Below are positions 1 through 8,031 of a stretch of 64,000 nucleotides of DNA, piece after piece. The translations under genes were made by a program, and so were the position numbers. Every line of letters begins with the position of its first letter. Within the stretch, counting starts at the first letter, position 1. The stretch is from JAWOLE01 sp963815655 (lineage in GTDB: Bacteria; Acidobacteriota; Thermoanaerobaculia; UBA5066; Gp7-AA6), in assembly GCA_963815655.1 (NCBI GenBank), contig CAWFHK010000001.1:558001-622000 (forward strand), in the 5' to 3' direction. Below the pieces are notes generated by a model that saw only the letters and a program-made list of their open reading frames with translations, did not search any database and had not been told where the DNA came from.

Positions 1-1311
1 GGGCATCCGCAGTCCCTGGGCGAACGAGCGGGGGGAGTCGATCTTGGCGGCGAGCCAGGCGGGGAGTGTGCGCTCGAGGTCGGTCCGCCGGCCGAAGTCG
101 AGCGACGAGGCCTTCTTGTCGCCGATGCCGTTCAGCTCCGGGCCGAACTTCTCCTCCGAGCCGCTCGGCTCCGAGTGGCAGGCGAAGCAGCCGGCGACCC
201 GGAAGAGCTTCTCCCCCTTTTCGGCCAGGGTCTGGTTGACACGGACCGGCGCGAGCATGTCCTTGGGAGCGTCGAAGTCGCGCAGCTCGTCTTCGATGTA
301 GGCCACGACGTCGCGCGATTCGGTTTCCGAGAAGTGATAGCGGGGCATCTTGGTCCGCGGATAGAAAGACTGCGGGTCGCGCAGAAAAGCGAGCAGCCAG
401 CCGCGCGTCGCCCAGGAGGCGACCTTCGAGAGCTCGGGCGCCGAGCCGTTGCCCTTCCCTTCCACCGTGTGGCACGAGATGCAGCGCGACTCCGAGAACA
501 GCTTCTTTCCGTTCGCGGCGTCGCCGGCGGGCTCCTCGCCGGCGGATTGGATCCGGTTCGCCACGTCCCAGGGAACCGGCTGGTTGAAGAGGTAGTGCGA
601 AAGCTCCTCGATCTCCTGGTCCGTCAGATGGAAATTCGGCATCGTGGCGTTGGGGTCCACGGTCCGCGGGCCGCGCAGCCAGAGCTTCAGCCACGTCCCG
701 CCCGTCTTCATGGAGACCGTTGTCAGGGGAGGCGCCGGAGAACGGAAGCTCTCCTGGCCGCGGACGGCGTGGCAGGCGAAGCAGCCGGACCGGTCCATGA
801 GAGCCCGGCCGCGCGAGAGGAGGGGAGCCTCCGGGACGGTCTGGGCGGAGTGACAGCGGCCGCATCCCGCTTCCAGATAGGCCGCGGGCGTCATGGGCGG
901 GCCGGCGTCGGCCGCCGTTCCGTGAGCCTCCTCGGTCGAGGTCGCCGGCCCTTGCCCGCCGTGGCACGAGGTGCAGCCGAAGCGGTCGAACGCGTCGGGC
1001 GTGTGCGCGGTCTCCACGTGAGAGCGCAGAGGCTCCGCGACCCCCTTCATGAGGGTGTCCGCCACGCCCAGGTGGCAGGTGGTGCAGCGGTCCACCCGGT
1101 CCTCAAAGTCCCGGAGCCACACCTGCTGGATGGCGACCGGGCGCCGCTCGTACTCCTGGGCGGCCTTGAGGCTCCTGGCGCGGGACATGCCGAGCACGCG
1201 ATACCTCCGCTGCACCGACCGGTACGATGAGAGAGCGCTCTTGGCGGGGGAGACGGCGAGGACCGCCAGAAAGAGGAGGCTCGTCGCGGCGAAGAGGCGG
1301 CGCAGAGGCAA
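1..1311 (-). CDS. Multihaem cytochrome c of bc complex 1 (partial, C-terminus outside the window)
   Basis: The reading frame starts at a TTG preceded by GGAAGGAG and runs off the left edge, giving about 437 visible residues. A hydrophobic N-terminus (about residues 5-25) is a signal peptide or membrane anchor. Six CxxCH haem motifs are visible: CTTCH near residue 76, CTSCH near 113, then CGRCH, CFACH, CISCH and CFACH. The block FGCTSCHGGQG matches FGCTACHGGQG in the five-haem protein at 55508-56737, which holds the same place in the other bc operon. It is probably the cytochrome c that takes electrons from the Rieske/cytochrome b pair encoded just upstream. The later haem domains resemble class I cytochromes with distal Met ligands (MPNFH, MPRYH). 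Confidence 0.85.
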   Translation of the reverse strand, partial: MPLRRLFAATSLLFLAVLAVSPAKSALSSYRSVQRRYRVLGMSRARSLKAAQEYERRPVAIQQVWLRDFEDRVDRCTTCHLGVADTLMKGVAEPLRSHVETAHTPDAFDRFGCTSCHGGQGPATSTEEAHGTAADAGPPMTPAAYLEAGCGRCHSAQTVPEAPLLSRGRALMDRSGCFACHAVRGQESFRSPAPPLTTVSMKTGGTWLKLWLRGPRTVDPNATMPNFHLTDQEIEELSHYLFNQPVPWDVANRIQSAGEEPAGDAANGKKLFSESRCISCHTVEGKGNGSAPELSKVASWATRGWLLAFLRDPQSFYPRTKMPRYHFSETESRDVVAYIEDELRDFDAPKDMLAPVRVNQTLAEKGEKLFRVAGCFACHSEPSGSEEKFGPELNGIGDKKASSLDFGRRTDLERTLPAWLAAKIDSPRSFAQGLRMP

Positions 1312-1329
1312 GGGTCTCTCCTTCCCGCC

Positions 1330-2040
1330 CTATCCGAACACCGCCGCGTTCCACGGCCAGACGAGAGACCAGCCGGGACCCCGGAAGAAAGTGCCGATGA
1401 CGGTCAGGATCGTGGCGATCACCACGAACCAGGTCATGATCCATTCCGGCAGCGTCACCCGCGCGAGGCGCTGTCGCAGTCGTCCTCCGTTCTCCCCTCC
1501 GCGAGCGGCGAAGGTCGCCGCCGCGATGAGGAGCGTGGGAACCACGATCGGCCAGCACGCGAAGGCGGCGAAGAGCGCGGACAGAAGAAGCGTGACGGCG
1601 CCGAGCGCGGCCGCGGTTGGTCCCGGCCGCGAGGCCCAGAGCGGGCCGGCCTTCAGGTTGACCCGCGCATACGGGATCACGGCGAGCGCGATCACGACGA
1701 CCAACGGCATGAGGACGCCGGCCACGACGGGGGGGAAGTAGTGGAGCAGCTCCTGCAGCCCCAGGAAGTACCAGGGGGCCTTGGCGGGGTTGGGCGTCTC
1801 CAGAGGGTTCGCGATGCCCTGCAGGGGAGCGTCGAAGAGGATCGCGGCGAGGGCGAGCCCGATGACGACGATCTGGAAGAGGATCACCTCGCGCACGATC
1901 AAGTGCGGGAAGGTCATCACCCAGCGTTCCTCCCGACGGCGGACGGCCGGCCGGATGTCCGGGCGCACGAGCGCGACGCGGCGCGGGGTTTCGAGGGGAT
2001 CCGCCGACTCGACGACGTGGAGGGGCGGCAGGGTGCTCAT
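1330..2040 (-). CDS. Cytochrome b C-terminal subunit (subunit IV-like) of bc complex 1
   Basis: A 236-residue membrane protein corresponding to the C-terminal half of cytochrome b. It carries NPAKAPWYFLGLQE, the counterpart of the conserved PEWY quinol-site loop, followed by several hydrophobic segments and a final GTFFRGPGW element. The same signatures (NPAKAPWYFLWLQE, GTFLRGPYW) occur in the C-terminal half of the fused cytochrome b at 54181-55506. The ATG overlaps the stop of the upstream cytochrome b gene as ATGA, so the two are translationally coupled. This operon therefore has a split, b6f-like cytochrome b, while the other copy is fused. Confidence 0.9.
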   Translation of the reverse strand: MSTLPPLHVVESADPLETPRRVALVRPDIRPAVRRREERWVMTFPHLIVREVILFQIVVIGLALAAILFDAPLQGIANPLETPNPAKAPWYFLGLQELLHYFPPVVAGVLMPLVVVIALAVIPYARVNLKAGPLWASRPGPTAAALGAVTLLLSALFAAFACWPIVVPTLLIAAATFAARGGENGGRLRQRLARVTLPEWIMTWFVVIATILTVIGTFFRGPGWSLVWPWNAAVFG

Positions 2041-2807
2041 GGGATCTCTCCTCGCTCCGGGATCTCCGGCTCTTCGGGCGGTCCCTGGACCCCACCGTCC
2101 TTGCGGATCCTCCAGATGTGAACGGAAAGGAGCAGCAGCAGCGCGACGGGCAGCACGACGCAGTGGAGGACGTAGAAGCGCAGCAGCGCGTTTTCCGAGA
2201 CAGCATGCCCGCCGAGCAGGAGGAACCGGATCTGCTCGCCGATCAGGGGCGCTTCCTTGGCCATGTTCGTCCCGACCGAGACGCCCCAGAAGGCGAGCTG
2301 GTCCCACGGGAGCAGGTACCCGGTGTAGGAGAGGAGCAGCGTCACGAGCAGCAGGATCACGCCGACGACCCAGTTGAACTGCCGGGGCGGGCGGTAAGCG
2401 TGGTGATAGAAGACGCGCAGCATGTGGAGAAAGGCCGCGAAGACCATCAGGTGCGCCGCCCAGCGATGAAGGTTGCGCAGGAACAGGCCGTTCTCGACGA
2501 CGAACGCGAGTTCCTTCATGTCGCGGTACGCCTGCGGCACGGAAGGGTGGTAGTAGAACATCAGGAGGATCCCGGTCGCGATGAGCACGAGCGCGCAGGC
2601 GAGCGTGATCCCTCCCAGCCAGTAGGTGTGGGCGAAGCGCAGCGTCTTCTTCCGGACCTTGACCGGGTGGACATGCAGGAAGAGGTTCTCGAAGATGATG
2701 AGCGAGCGGTTGCGATTGGTGTCGGCGACGCCATGCCGCACGATCGAGCGGTACAGAGCCGTGTTCCGCATGCGGCTTCCGAGCGAGGCCAGCAACAGCT
2801 CTCTCAT
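2037..2807 (-). CDS. Cytochrome b N-terminal subunit of bc complex 1
   Basis: A 256-residue cytochrome b with the four-helix haem-binding core. It shows LHRWAAHLMVFAAFLHMLR and FYVLHCVVLPVALLLLLSVH, with His pairs spaced for two b haems, and GYLLPWDQLAFWG after helix C. It would oxidise quinol together with the Rieske protein encoded immediately upstream. The ATG was chosen because it overlaps the Rieske stop (ATGA). The longer open frame to 3017 only reads through the Rieske gene. The C-terminal helices of a full cytochrome b are supplied by the next gene. Confidence 0.93.
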   Translation of the reverse strand: MRELLLASLGSRMRNTALYRSIVRHGVADTNRNRSLIIFENLFLHVHPVKVRKKTLRFAHTYWLGGITLACALVLIATGILLMFYYHPSVPQAYRDMKELAFVVENGLFLRNLHRWAAHLMVFAAFLHMLRVFYHHAYRPPRQFNWVVGVILLLVTLLLSYTGYLLPWDQLAFWGVSVGTNMAKEAPLIGEQIRFLLLGGHAVSENALLRFYVLHCVVLPVALLLLLSVHIWRIRKDGGVQGPPEEPEIPERGEIP

Positions 2808-3295
2808 GCCTTGAAGATCCTGCCGTGCGCGATCGTCACGCTCGTGTCGACGAGGAGGGTGCCTTTCGCGTCCACCTGCATTTCCAGCCACGGGAGAGGG
2901 CGAGGGGCCGGTCCATGAATGACGTTGCCTTCGAGATCGAACCGGCTCCCGTGGCAAGGGCAGGCGATGCACTTCTCGTCGGACAGGTAGCGGGTGATGC
3001 ATCCCAGGTGGGTGCACACAGCCGACAGGGCATAGACGCCCCCGGGCGCGCCGATGACGTAGGCCCTCTGCTGCTTGTTGAAGCGCACCACGCCCTCGGG
3101 GTAGTCGAGCGGGCTGCCCGCGCGGAAGCGGGTCGGCGGCTCGAACAGGACCTTGGGCTTCAGGTAGTCCAGGGTCACGACCCCGGAGCCGGCCGCCGCC
3201 ACGGCGCAGGCGGCCAGGCCGACGCGGCTGAAAAGATCGCGCCGGCTCGGACCGGTCTCCTCGACCCCCGTCAGATCCTCGGGATCTTCAGGCAA
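2804..3295 (-). CDS. Rieske [2Fe-2S] protein of bc complex 1
   Basis: A 163-residue Rieske protein with both cluster-binding boxes, CTHLGC and CPCHGSRF, about 18 residues apart. An N-terminal RRDLFSRVG stretch followed by a hydrophobic anchor suggests Tat export and membrane tethering, as in other Rieske subunits. It overlaps the GltD-like gene by 8 nt upstream and cytochrome b by 4 nt downstream. It passes electrons from quinol to the cytochrome c encoded at the end of the operon. The insert between the two boxes is short, unlike the longer one in the Rieske protein at 53658-54170. Confidence 0.95.
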   Translation of the reverse strand: MPEDPEDLTGVEETGPSRRDLFSRVGLAACAVAAAGSGVVTLDYLKPKVLFEPPTRFRAGSPLDYPEGVVRFNKQQRAYVIGAPGGVYALSAVCTHLGCITRYLSDEKCIACPCHGSRFDLEGNVIHGPAPRPLPWLEMQVDAKGTLLVDTSVTIAHGRIFKA

Positions 3296-5117
3296 CGGCG
3301 TCCTCCTTCGTGTGGAAGCTCTGCATGGTGATCGTGCCTACCGGGCAGCGCCGGGCGCAGAGCCCGCAGCGGATACAGGTCTCCTCGTCTTTGATGAAGA
3401 TCGAACCGACGCGTTTTCCGTTCTCGAGGATCGGCGCGAGCTCCCACACTTCGGGGGGCGGATCGCTCACCAGGGCGACGGGCAGGATCTCGATGCAGTC
3501 TTCCGGGCAGATGTCCTGGCAGCCCCCGCAGAGAATGCACTCGGTTCCGGCCCGCGGGTCCTCCTCGAAGATCGTGTTGGTCCAGCAGTGCAGGCACCGT
3601 TTGCCTTCCAGGCGCGCCTCCCGTTCGCCGAAGCATTCCTCGACCTCGGCGATCCCGATGCGGCGGGAGATCGGCCGTGTCGGGAGCTTCTGCCGGGGAA
3701 TGCCCTCGAAGTCCAGTTCCCGCATGTAGCGGGAGTGGAGATCGATCTCGACGGCGACGTCCCTCTCGGGCCGCGGCGAGCCGCGGAAGTGCTCGTCGAT
3801 CGACCTGGCTCCCTTCTTTCCGTCGGCGATCGCGTTGATGGCGATTCGCGGCCCGAATGCCGCGTCGCCGCCGGCCCAGACTCCGGGAGCGGTCGTGGCG
3901 AGCGTGTCGGGGTCGATCACGATGCGCCCTCCGCGCGATTCGATTCCGTCTTCGGGCCGCAGGAACGAGAAGTCTCCCGTCTGGCCGATGGCGATGATGA
4001 CGGTGTCGGTTTCGAAAATCGTCTCGGAGCCCTCGATGAACTGCGGAGAGAAGCGGCCAGTCTCGTCGAAGACCCGCGACACCTTGAGGAACTCGATCCC
4101 GGTCACCGTTCCCTTCTCACCCACCAGCCGCTTCGGGCCCACGCGGTGGAGGAAGTGAATGCCTTCCTTCCCGGCCTCTTCCATCTCCTCTCTGGCGGCG
4201 GGCATCTCGCTTTCCGATTCGAGAGAGCAGACGGTGACTTTCCGGGCGCCGAACCGGATGGCGCTGCGCGCCACGTCGAGCGCCTGCACGATGGAAAGAT
4301 TGCGCTGGAGGTTCGCCTGCTCGCCGCCACGCGCCGCCGTGCGCGCGACGTCCAGGGCCACGTTGCCGCCTCCGATGACGACGACGTGCTGACCCATCTC
4401 GACCTTGTAGCCGAGGTTGATGTTGAGCAGGTAGTCGATCCCGCGCAGCACGCCGTCGAGCTCGACTCCCGGGATCGTGAGTTCGCGGCTGCGCATCGCG
4501 CCCACTCCGAGGAAGATCGCCGAGAATCCCTGCTCTTTCAGGTTCGCCAGCGTGAAGTCACGGCCGAGTCGAGCGTTCGTCTTCAGATCGACGCCCAGCG
4601 AGAGAATGGCGTTGACTTCGAGCTGGATCAAGGCGCGCGGGAGGCGGTACTCCGGGACTCCGAGGCGGAGCATTCCCCCCGCGACCGGCGAGCCTTCGAA
4701 GATCGTGACGGAGTACCCGATGAGGGCCAGGTCGTGCGCGCAGGCGAGGCCCGCGGGCCCGGAGCCGATCACGGCGACGCGCTCGGAATAGCGGCCACGC
4801 CGCTCCCCGTAGACTTCGGTCAGGACCGAGAAGTCCATCATGCTTTCGACTCCGAACCTTTCCGTCACGAACCGCTTCAAGGCCCGGATGGCGATCGGCG
4901 CGTCGAGCTCTCCCCGGCGGCAGACGGTCTCGCACGGCGCGGCGCAGATGCGCCCGCAGATCGAGGCGAGCGGATTGGGACGCCGGGCCACGGCGTAGGC
5001 TTCGCGATACCGCCCCTCCGCGACGAGCGTGACGTACTTTCCCGCTTCCGTGTGAACGGGGCACGCCTGCTTGCAGGGGAAGTTGCGCTCGAGCCACTCG
5101 GCGTTGAACTCGCCCAA
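3288..5117 (-). CDS. GltD-like FAD/NAD(P) oxidoreductase with ferredoxin domain, bc complex 1 operon
   Basis: About 609 residues from a TTG 8 nt after the cupredoxin stop; a TTG at 5165 would overlap that gene by 41 nt. The N-terminus has the GltD-type Fe-S cysteine pattern (CKQACPVHTEAGKY, then CGRICAAPCETVCRRG). Next come an FAD fold (VIGSGPAGLACAHDLA) and an NAD(P) fold (VVIGGGNVALDVART). The C-terminus holds two [4Fe-4S] ferredoxin motifs (CILCGGCQDICPEDC, CIRCGLCARRCPVG). The architecture is that of the glutamate synthase small-subunit family of NAD(P)H dehydrogenases, but no GltB is present. Its place directly before Rieske and cytochrome b, repeated at 51686-53647, suggests it feeds NAD(P)H or ferredoxin electrons into this complex or the quinone pool. 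Substrate direction is not known. Confidence 0.88.
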   Translation of the reverse strand: MGEFNAEWLERNFPCKQACPVHTEAGKYVTLVAEGRYREAYAVARRPNPLASICGRICAAPCETVCRRGELDAPIAIRALKRFVTERFGVESMMDFSVLTEVYGERRGRYSERVAVIGSGPAGLACAHDLALIGYSVTIFEGSPVAGGMLRLGVPEYRLPRALIQLEVNAILSLGVDLKTNARLGRDFTLANLKEQGFSAIFLGVGAMRSRELTIPGVELDGVLRGIDYLLNINLGYKVEMGQHVVVIGGGNVALDVARTAARGGEQANLQRNLSIVQALDVARSAIRFGARKVTVCSLESESEMPAAREEMEEAGKEGIHFLHRVGPKRLVGEKGTVTGIEFLKVSRVFDETGRFSPQFIEGSETIFETDTVIIAIGQTGDFSFLRPEDGIESRGGRIVIDPDTLATTAPGVWAGGDAAFGPRIAINAIADGKKGARSIDEHFRGSPRPERDVAVEIDLHSRYMRELDFEGIPRQKLPTRPISRRIGIAEVEECFGEREARLEGKRCLHCWTNTIFEEDPRAGTECILCGGCQDICPEDCIEILPVALVSDPPPEVWELAPILENGKRVGSIFIKDEETCIRCGLCARRCPVGTITMQSFHTKEDAVA

Positions 5118-5124
5118 GGTCCGC

Positions 5125-5703
5125 CTACTTCGAGATCTCGAAGTCCGCGGCGGTGGCTCCGGCAACGGTCACGGACTTCTGCGTTGCCTTGAGCTTCGGA
5201 TGCCAGACCTTGACGGTGTACGTCCCGTCCGGCACATTGGCAATGGTGTACGTGCCGTCGGCCTTCGTCACGGCGAAGTACGGGGTCGGGACGGCCACGA
5301 CGAAGGCTTCCATCTCCGGGTGAACCTTGCAGAGGAGCGCGGCGACGCACTCTTTCTTGAACTCGTAGCTCTTGGCTTGCCCCTTGGGCCACGTCCCGAG
5401 ATTGAACTTTTCGGCGCAGGCGTCCGGGGTGAAGACGTTGTGCAGGACGGCGTCGGAGTTCAGGAAATCCACCGTCGTGCCGACGAGCACGGGGAGAACG
5501 TGCGGATGGAAGACGAGGTTCGCCTGGTCCATCTTGGCGTGCTCCTTGGGCGCCGGGAACGTCTTTCCCGGGATGGCCGCGATGGAAACGACGGCGTCGG
5601 AACTGTCCCGCACGCCCTTGCAGGCGACCTTCCCGTGGAGGTCTCCCGCCAGGACCGGAAGCGCAAGCAGGAGGAAGAGAACCGGGCAGAGGATCCTTTT
5701 CAT
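5125..5703 (-). CDS. Secreted cupredoxin-like blue-copper protein
   Basis: A 192-residue exported protein with a clear signal peptide (residues 1-19, ending VLAG). The middle carries a plausible type 1 copper set: His in VLHNVF, then Cys, His and Met in LLCKVHPEM. The C-terminal 60 residues (KADGTYTIANVPDGTYTVKVWHPK) look like a carboxypeptidase-regulatory-like beta sandwich. This two-part layout is known in periplasmic cupredoxin-family proteins. It lies between the haem/beta-barrel gene and the flavoprotein gene with short gaps, so it is probably a periplasmic electron carrier for the bc operon. Its redox partner is inferred from position only. Confidence 0.82.
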   Translation of the reverse strand: MKRILCPVLFLLLALPVLAGDLHGKVACKGVRDSSDAVVSIAAIPGKTFPAPKEHAKMDQANLVFHPHVLPVLVGTTVDFLNSDAVLHNVFTPDACAEKFNLGTWPKGQAKSYEFKKECVAALLCKVHPEMEAFVVAVPTPYFAVTKADGTYTIANVPDGTYTVKVWHPKLKATQKSVTVAGATAADFEISK

Positions 5704-5717
5704 TTTTTCGACTCCTT

Positions 5718-7112
5718 TTAGAGCGCGAACCGCAGCACGGTCGCGAGCGTGTAGTTCTGCGACTCTCGCAGGTCGCGGTGATACTCGAGCATCGCCTTGA
5801 TGTTGGCGCGGATGAGGACGCTCAGGTTCGCGTTCAACGAGCGGATGGACGGGACCGTCGGGTCAGCGACGCGCAGGTTCTCGTAGCGGACGGAGACCTG
5901 GAAGGGAGGCCGGATGACGTAGTCCGCCTGGGCGAACCAGGCGTCGTAGCTGCGCCGGGTCTCCTCGACCTGAGCCAGCGTCTCGCTGTCCAGGAGCGCC
6001 AGCCTGTCGGTCCCGTGCAGGGCGACGCCGAAGACGTTCAGGTCGCCGAAATACCAGGAGGCGAAGAGGCCGATCCGGTTGTAGCGGCGGTCCTGCATCT
6101 TGAACGCGTTGCCCTCCTCGTCGGCAACGTCGAAATTGACGTCCTTGCCGTTGCCCGTGTAGCCGAGAACGCCGATGCGGAGGGACTTCTCGCGCCAGTT
6201 CTCCGGGGGGAGCTGGACGCCCGTCGTGTCGCCGTCCAGCCCCATCCCTCCGATCTTGTAGTCCACGCGGGCGTAGAAGTCCTTCTGGCTGTTGCTGCCG
6301 AAGGTCCCGTTGGGGCCGCCGGGGCCGATGGGGCTGTCCACGCCGATCGTGTAGAAGAGGCGGTGGGCGGCGACGCCGTACATCTCGATCGCGCGGGCGC
6401 GCTGCGGAAGGCTGACCCCGGCGTCCTCCTCGGAAAGGCTGTTGCCCCCGTGAAAGCCGATCGGGTTGTACGTGAAGATCGTGTCCACGCCGTTGTCGGT
6501 CATGAGCCACATCTCCTGGAAGCCGTCGTAGAGGTTGGGCGAGAGCTTGCCGATCCGGAAGTTCACCAGGTGCTCGGGACCGAAGGGTGAGATCACGTCG
6601 ATCCGGGCATGCTCGATCTCGGTGTCGCTGCCGCCGTCGGGCCGCTCGCCCCAGGTGAACTCCCCGAAGAAACTGAAGTTCTTCCCGAGGGTCCCGGCGG
6701 CGAAGACGTTGGCTTCCTGGGGAAACTGGAAGTCGTTGTGGACGACCTGGTGCCCGGTGTCGTCCACGCTGGACGCGTAGACGTTGGCCATCTTCGTGTT
6801 CAACGCGAACGGGACGTTGCCGGGGAGATCGCCCGGCCAGACCATCTCGGGCCACATCCGCTTGTAGGCCTCCGCGCCGAGCGAGACCGGCTTCTGCTTG
6901 ACCTGCTCCTCGGTCTCGAGCGGCATGCGGTAGCCGTTCAGGCGGAACGCCTGCCCGAAGGGATTCAGCTTCGGGAAGATCGCGTGACACGTCTGGCAGG
7001 AGGTCTGGTACTTGCGGGAAAAGGCGGGGACCGCGGCCGCGGGTTGCGCGTCGAGCAGAACCAGTCCGAGAGCCAGGCCAAAGAGAGCCCATGGGAAGCG
7101 GCGGATCTTCAT
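5718..7112 (-). CDS. Monohaem cytochrome c fused to an outer-membrane beta-barrel
   Basis: About 464 residues: signal peptide, one CQTCH haem site near residue 39 followed by FPKLNPFGQAFRLNGY, then roughly 400 residues of alternating aromatic/polar strands ending in LATVLRFAL, a typical outer-membrane C-terminus with terminal hydrophobics. The fusion suggests a haem held at the periplasmic mouth of a pore. An AAGGAG lies upstream of the chosen ATG. It is the first gene of the operon running to the left edge, so it may link the bc complex to the outer membrane. It is not an MtrB homologue by visible sequence. Function is inferred. Confidence 0.75.
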   Translation of the reverse strand: MKIRRFPWALFGLALGLVLLDAQPAAAVPAFSRKYQTSCQTCHAIFPKLNPFGQAFRLNGYRMPLETEEQVKQKPVSLGAEAYKRMWPEMVWPGDLPGNVPFALNTKMANVYASSVDDTGHQVVHNDFQFPQEANVFAAGTLGKNFSFFGEFTWGERPDGGSDTEIEHARIDVISPFGPEHLVNFRIGKLSPNLYDGFQEMWLMTDNGVDTIFTYNPIGFHGGNSLSEEDAGVSLPQRARAIEMYGVAAHRLFYTIGVDSPIGPGGPNGTFGSNSQKDFYARVDYKIGGMGLDGDTTGVQLPPENWREKSLRIGVLGYTGNGKDVNFDVADEEGNAFKMQDRRYNRIGLFASWYFGDLNVFGVALHGTDRLALLDSETLAQVEETRRSYDAWFAQADYVIRPPFQVSVRYENLRVADPTVPSIRSLNANLSVLIRANIKAMLEYHRDLRESQNYTLATVLRFAL

Positions 7113-7235
7113 CACGGAGGACGCTCCTTTCATCACGTTGCGCGAATCCTCCGGCGAGGCGTGCGCAAGCGCGATCCCGCAGCCGCACCAATTCGCCTGG
7201 TGAGCCCGCATCTCCGCGAAGGCGAGGGGGCCCGG

Positions 7236-7910
7236 TTAGATGAGCCGCTTCTGGAACGCGAAGGCGACGGCTTCCGCCTTGGAGTGGACTTCGAGCTTCT
7301 CGAGGATGTTCTGGATGTGGTTGCGGGCCGTCAGCGTGGAGATGTGGAGACGGGAGGCGATCTCGGGAGTGGCGTGTCCGGCGGCGAGCATTCCGATGAC
7401 CTCGACTTCGCGCCCCGTGAGCTTCCGCGCGCGCGCGTCCGGGGATTCCCGGACCGCCGTCAACGGGGAGCGCGGAGGAGAGACGGGCTCCTCCGCCGGC
7501 CGTGCGGGCGCCTCGGGTCTCTCCGACGGCCTCAGGACGTGCACGAGGAGAAAGTGATCCGGGGCTCGGACGGCCAGGTTCAGGATGCTCACGTCCACCA
7601 TGATCGTGCGCCGGTCCTTGGAGCGAAGCCGCAGGTCGAAATGCCGCACCGTCTCGTTGCGAACGGCCATCTGCGTCACCGGGCAGCTCTCCGAGCAGTA
7701 CCGGTTGCCGTACACGTCGCACCCCTGGAGCGCGCCGGCGCAGGGAAAGCCCACCACCTCCTCCGCGGCGTAGCCAAGAAGACGCTCGGCGCTGCGGTTC
7801 CAGAAAACGATGTGGTTGTGGCGGTCCGTGACGAAGGCCGGATCGGGCGAGTTGACCAGAGCGGCGAGGAACGGAAGAGCCTCTTCCGGCACCCGAGCCA
7901 AAAGGCTCAT
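7236..7910 (-). CDS. PAS-LuxR transcription regulator 1
   Basis: 224 residues. An N-terminal PAS domain (about 12-130; PDPAFVTDRHNHIVFWNRSAE) precedes a GerE/LuxR helix-turn-helix (about 160-224; LTGREVEVIGMLAAG, then TARNHIQNILEKLEVHSK). There is no receiver domain with a phospho-acceptor Asp. The PAS domain contains Cys57, Cys64, Cys72 and Cys76 in GNRYCSESCPV. Three of these align exactly with Cys69, Cys84 and Cys88 of the paralogue at 24858-25568, so a redox, metal or Fe-S signal is likely. It is transcribed toward the 7112 operon. It is a candidate for the protein that binds the TGATGCA-NN-TGCATCA sites. The start is not well fixed because no strong ribosome-binding site is visible. Confidence 0.82.
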   Translation of the reverse strand: MSLLARVPEEALPFLAALVNSPDPAFVTDRHNHIVFWNRSAERLLGYAAEEVVGFPCAGALQGCDVYGNRYCSESCPVTQMAVRNETVRHFDLRLRSKDRRTIMVDVSILNLAVRAPDHFLLVHVLRPSERPEAPARPAEEPVSPPRSPLTAVRESPDARARKLTGREVEVIGMLAAGHATPEIASRLHISTLTARNHIQNILEKLEVHSKAEAVAFAFQKRLI

Positions 7911-8031
7911 GATCTCGGCTCGGCGCGTCGAGAGAACCGCGGCCGGATCGGCTGCCCCGGAACACCAGAAGAATGCGGCGTAGATGCGGATGCTAGCACA
8001 GACCCGAGGGCGTCCGAAGTCCGCCGGACGG

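Noticed and set aside
175..1230. Long frames on the plus strand across the minus-strand genes, for example 175-1230, 3312-5192, 9242-10963, 16270-18777 and 26180-28276
   Set aside because: They are antisense shadows produced by GC-rich codon bias; they have Arg/Pro/Gly-rich translations and lie fully over well-supported genes.
7175..7190. Degenerate 7-2-7 site, TCCCGCAGCCGCACCA, before the haem/beta-barrel operon
   Set aside because: Only 9 of 14 half-site matches. The shared GCACCAATTC with the hydrogenase site is suggestive, but this level of match is expected by chance in GC-rich DNA.
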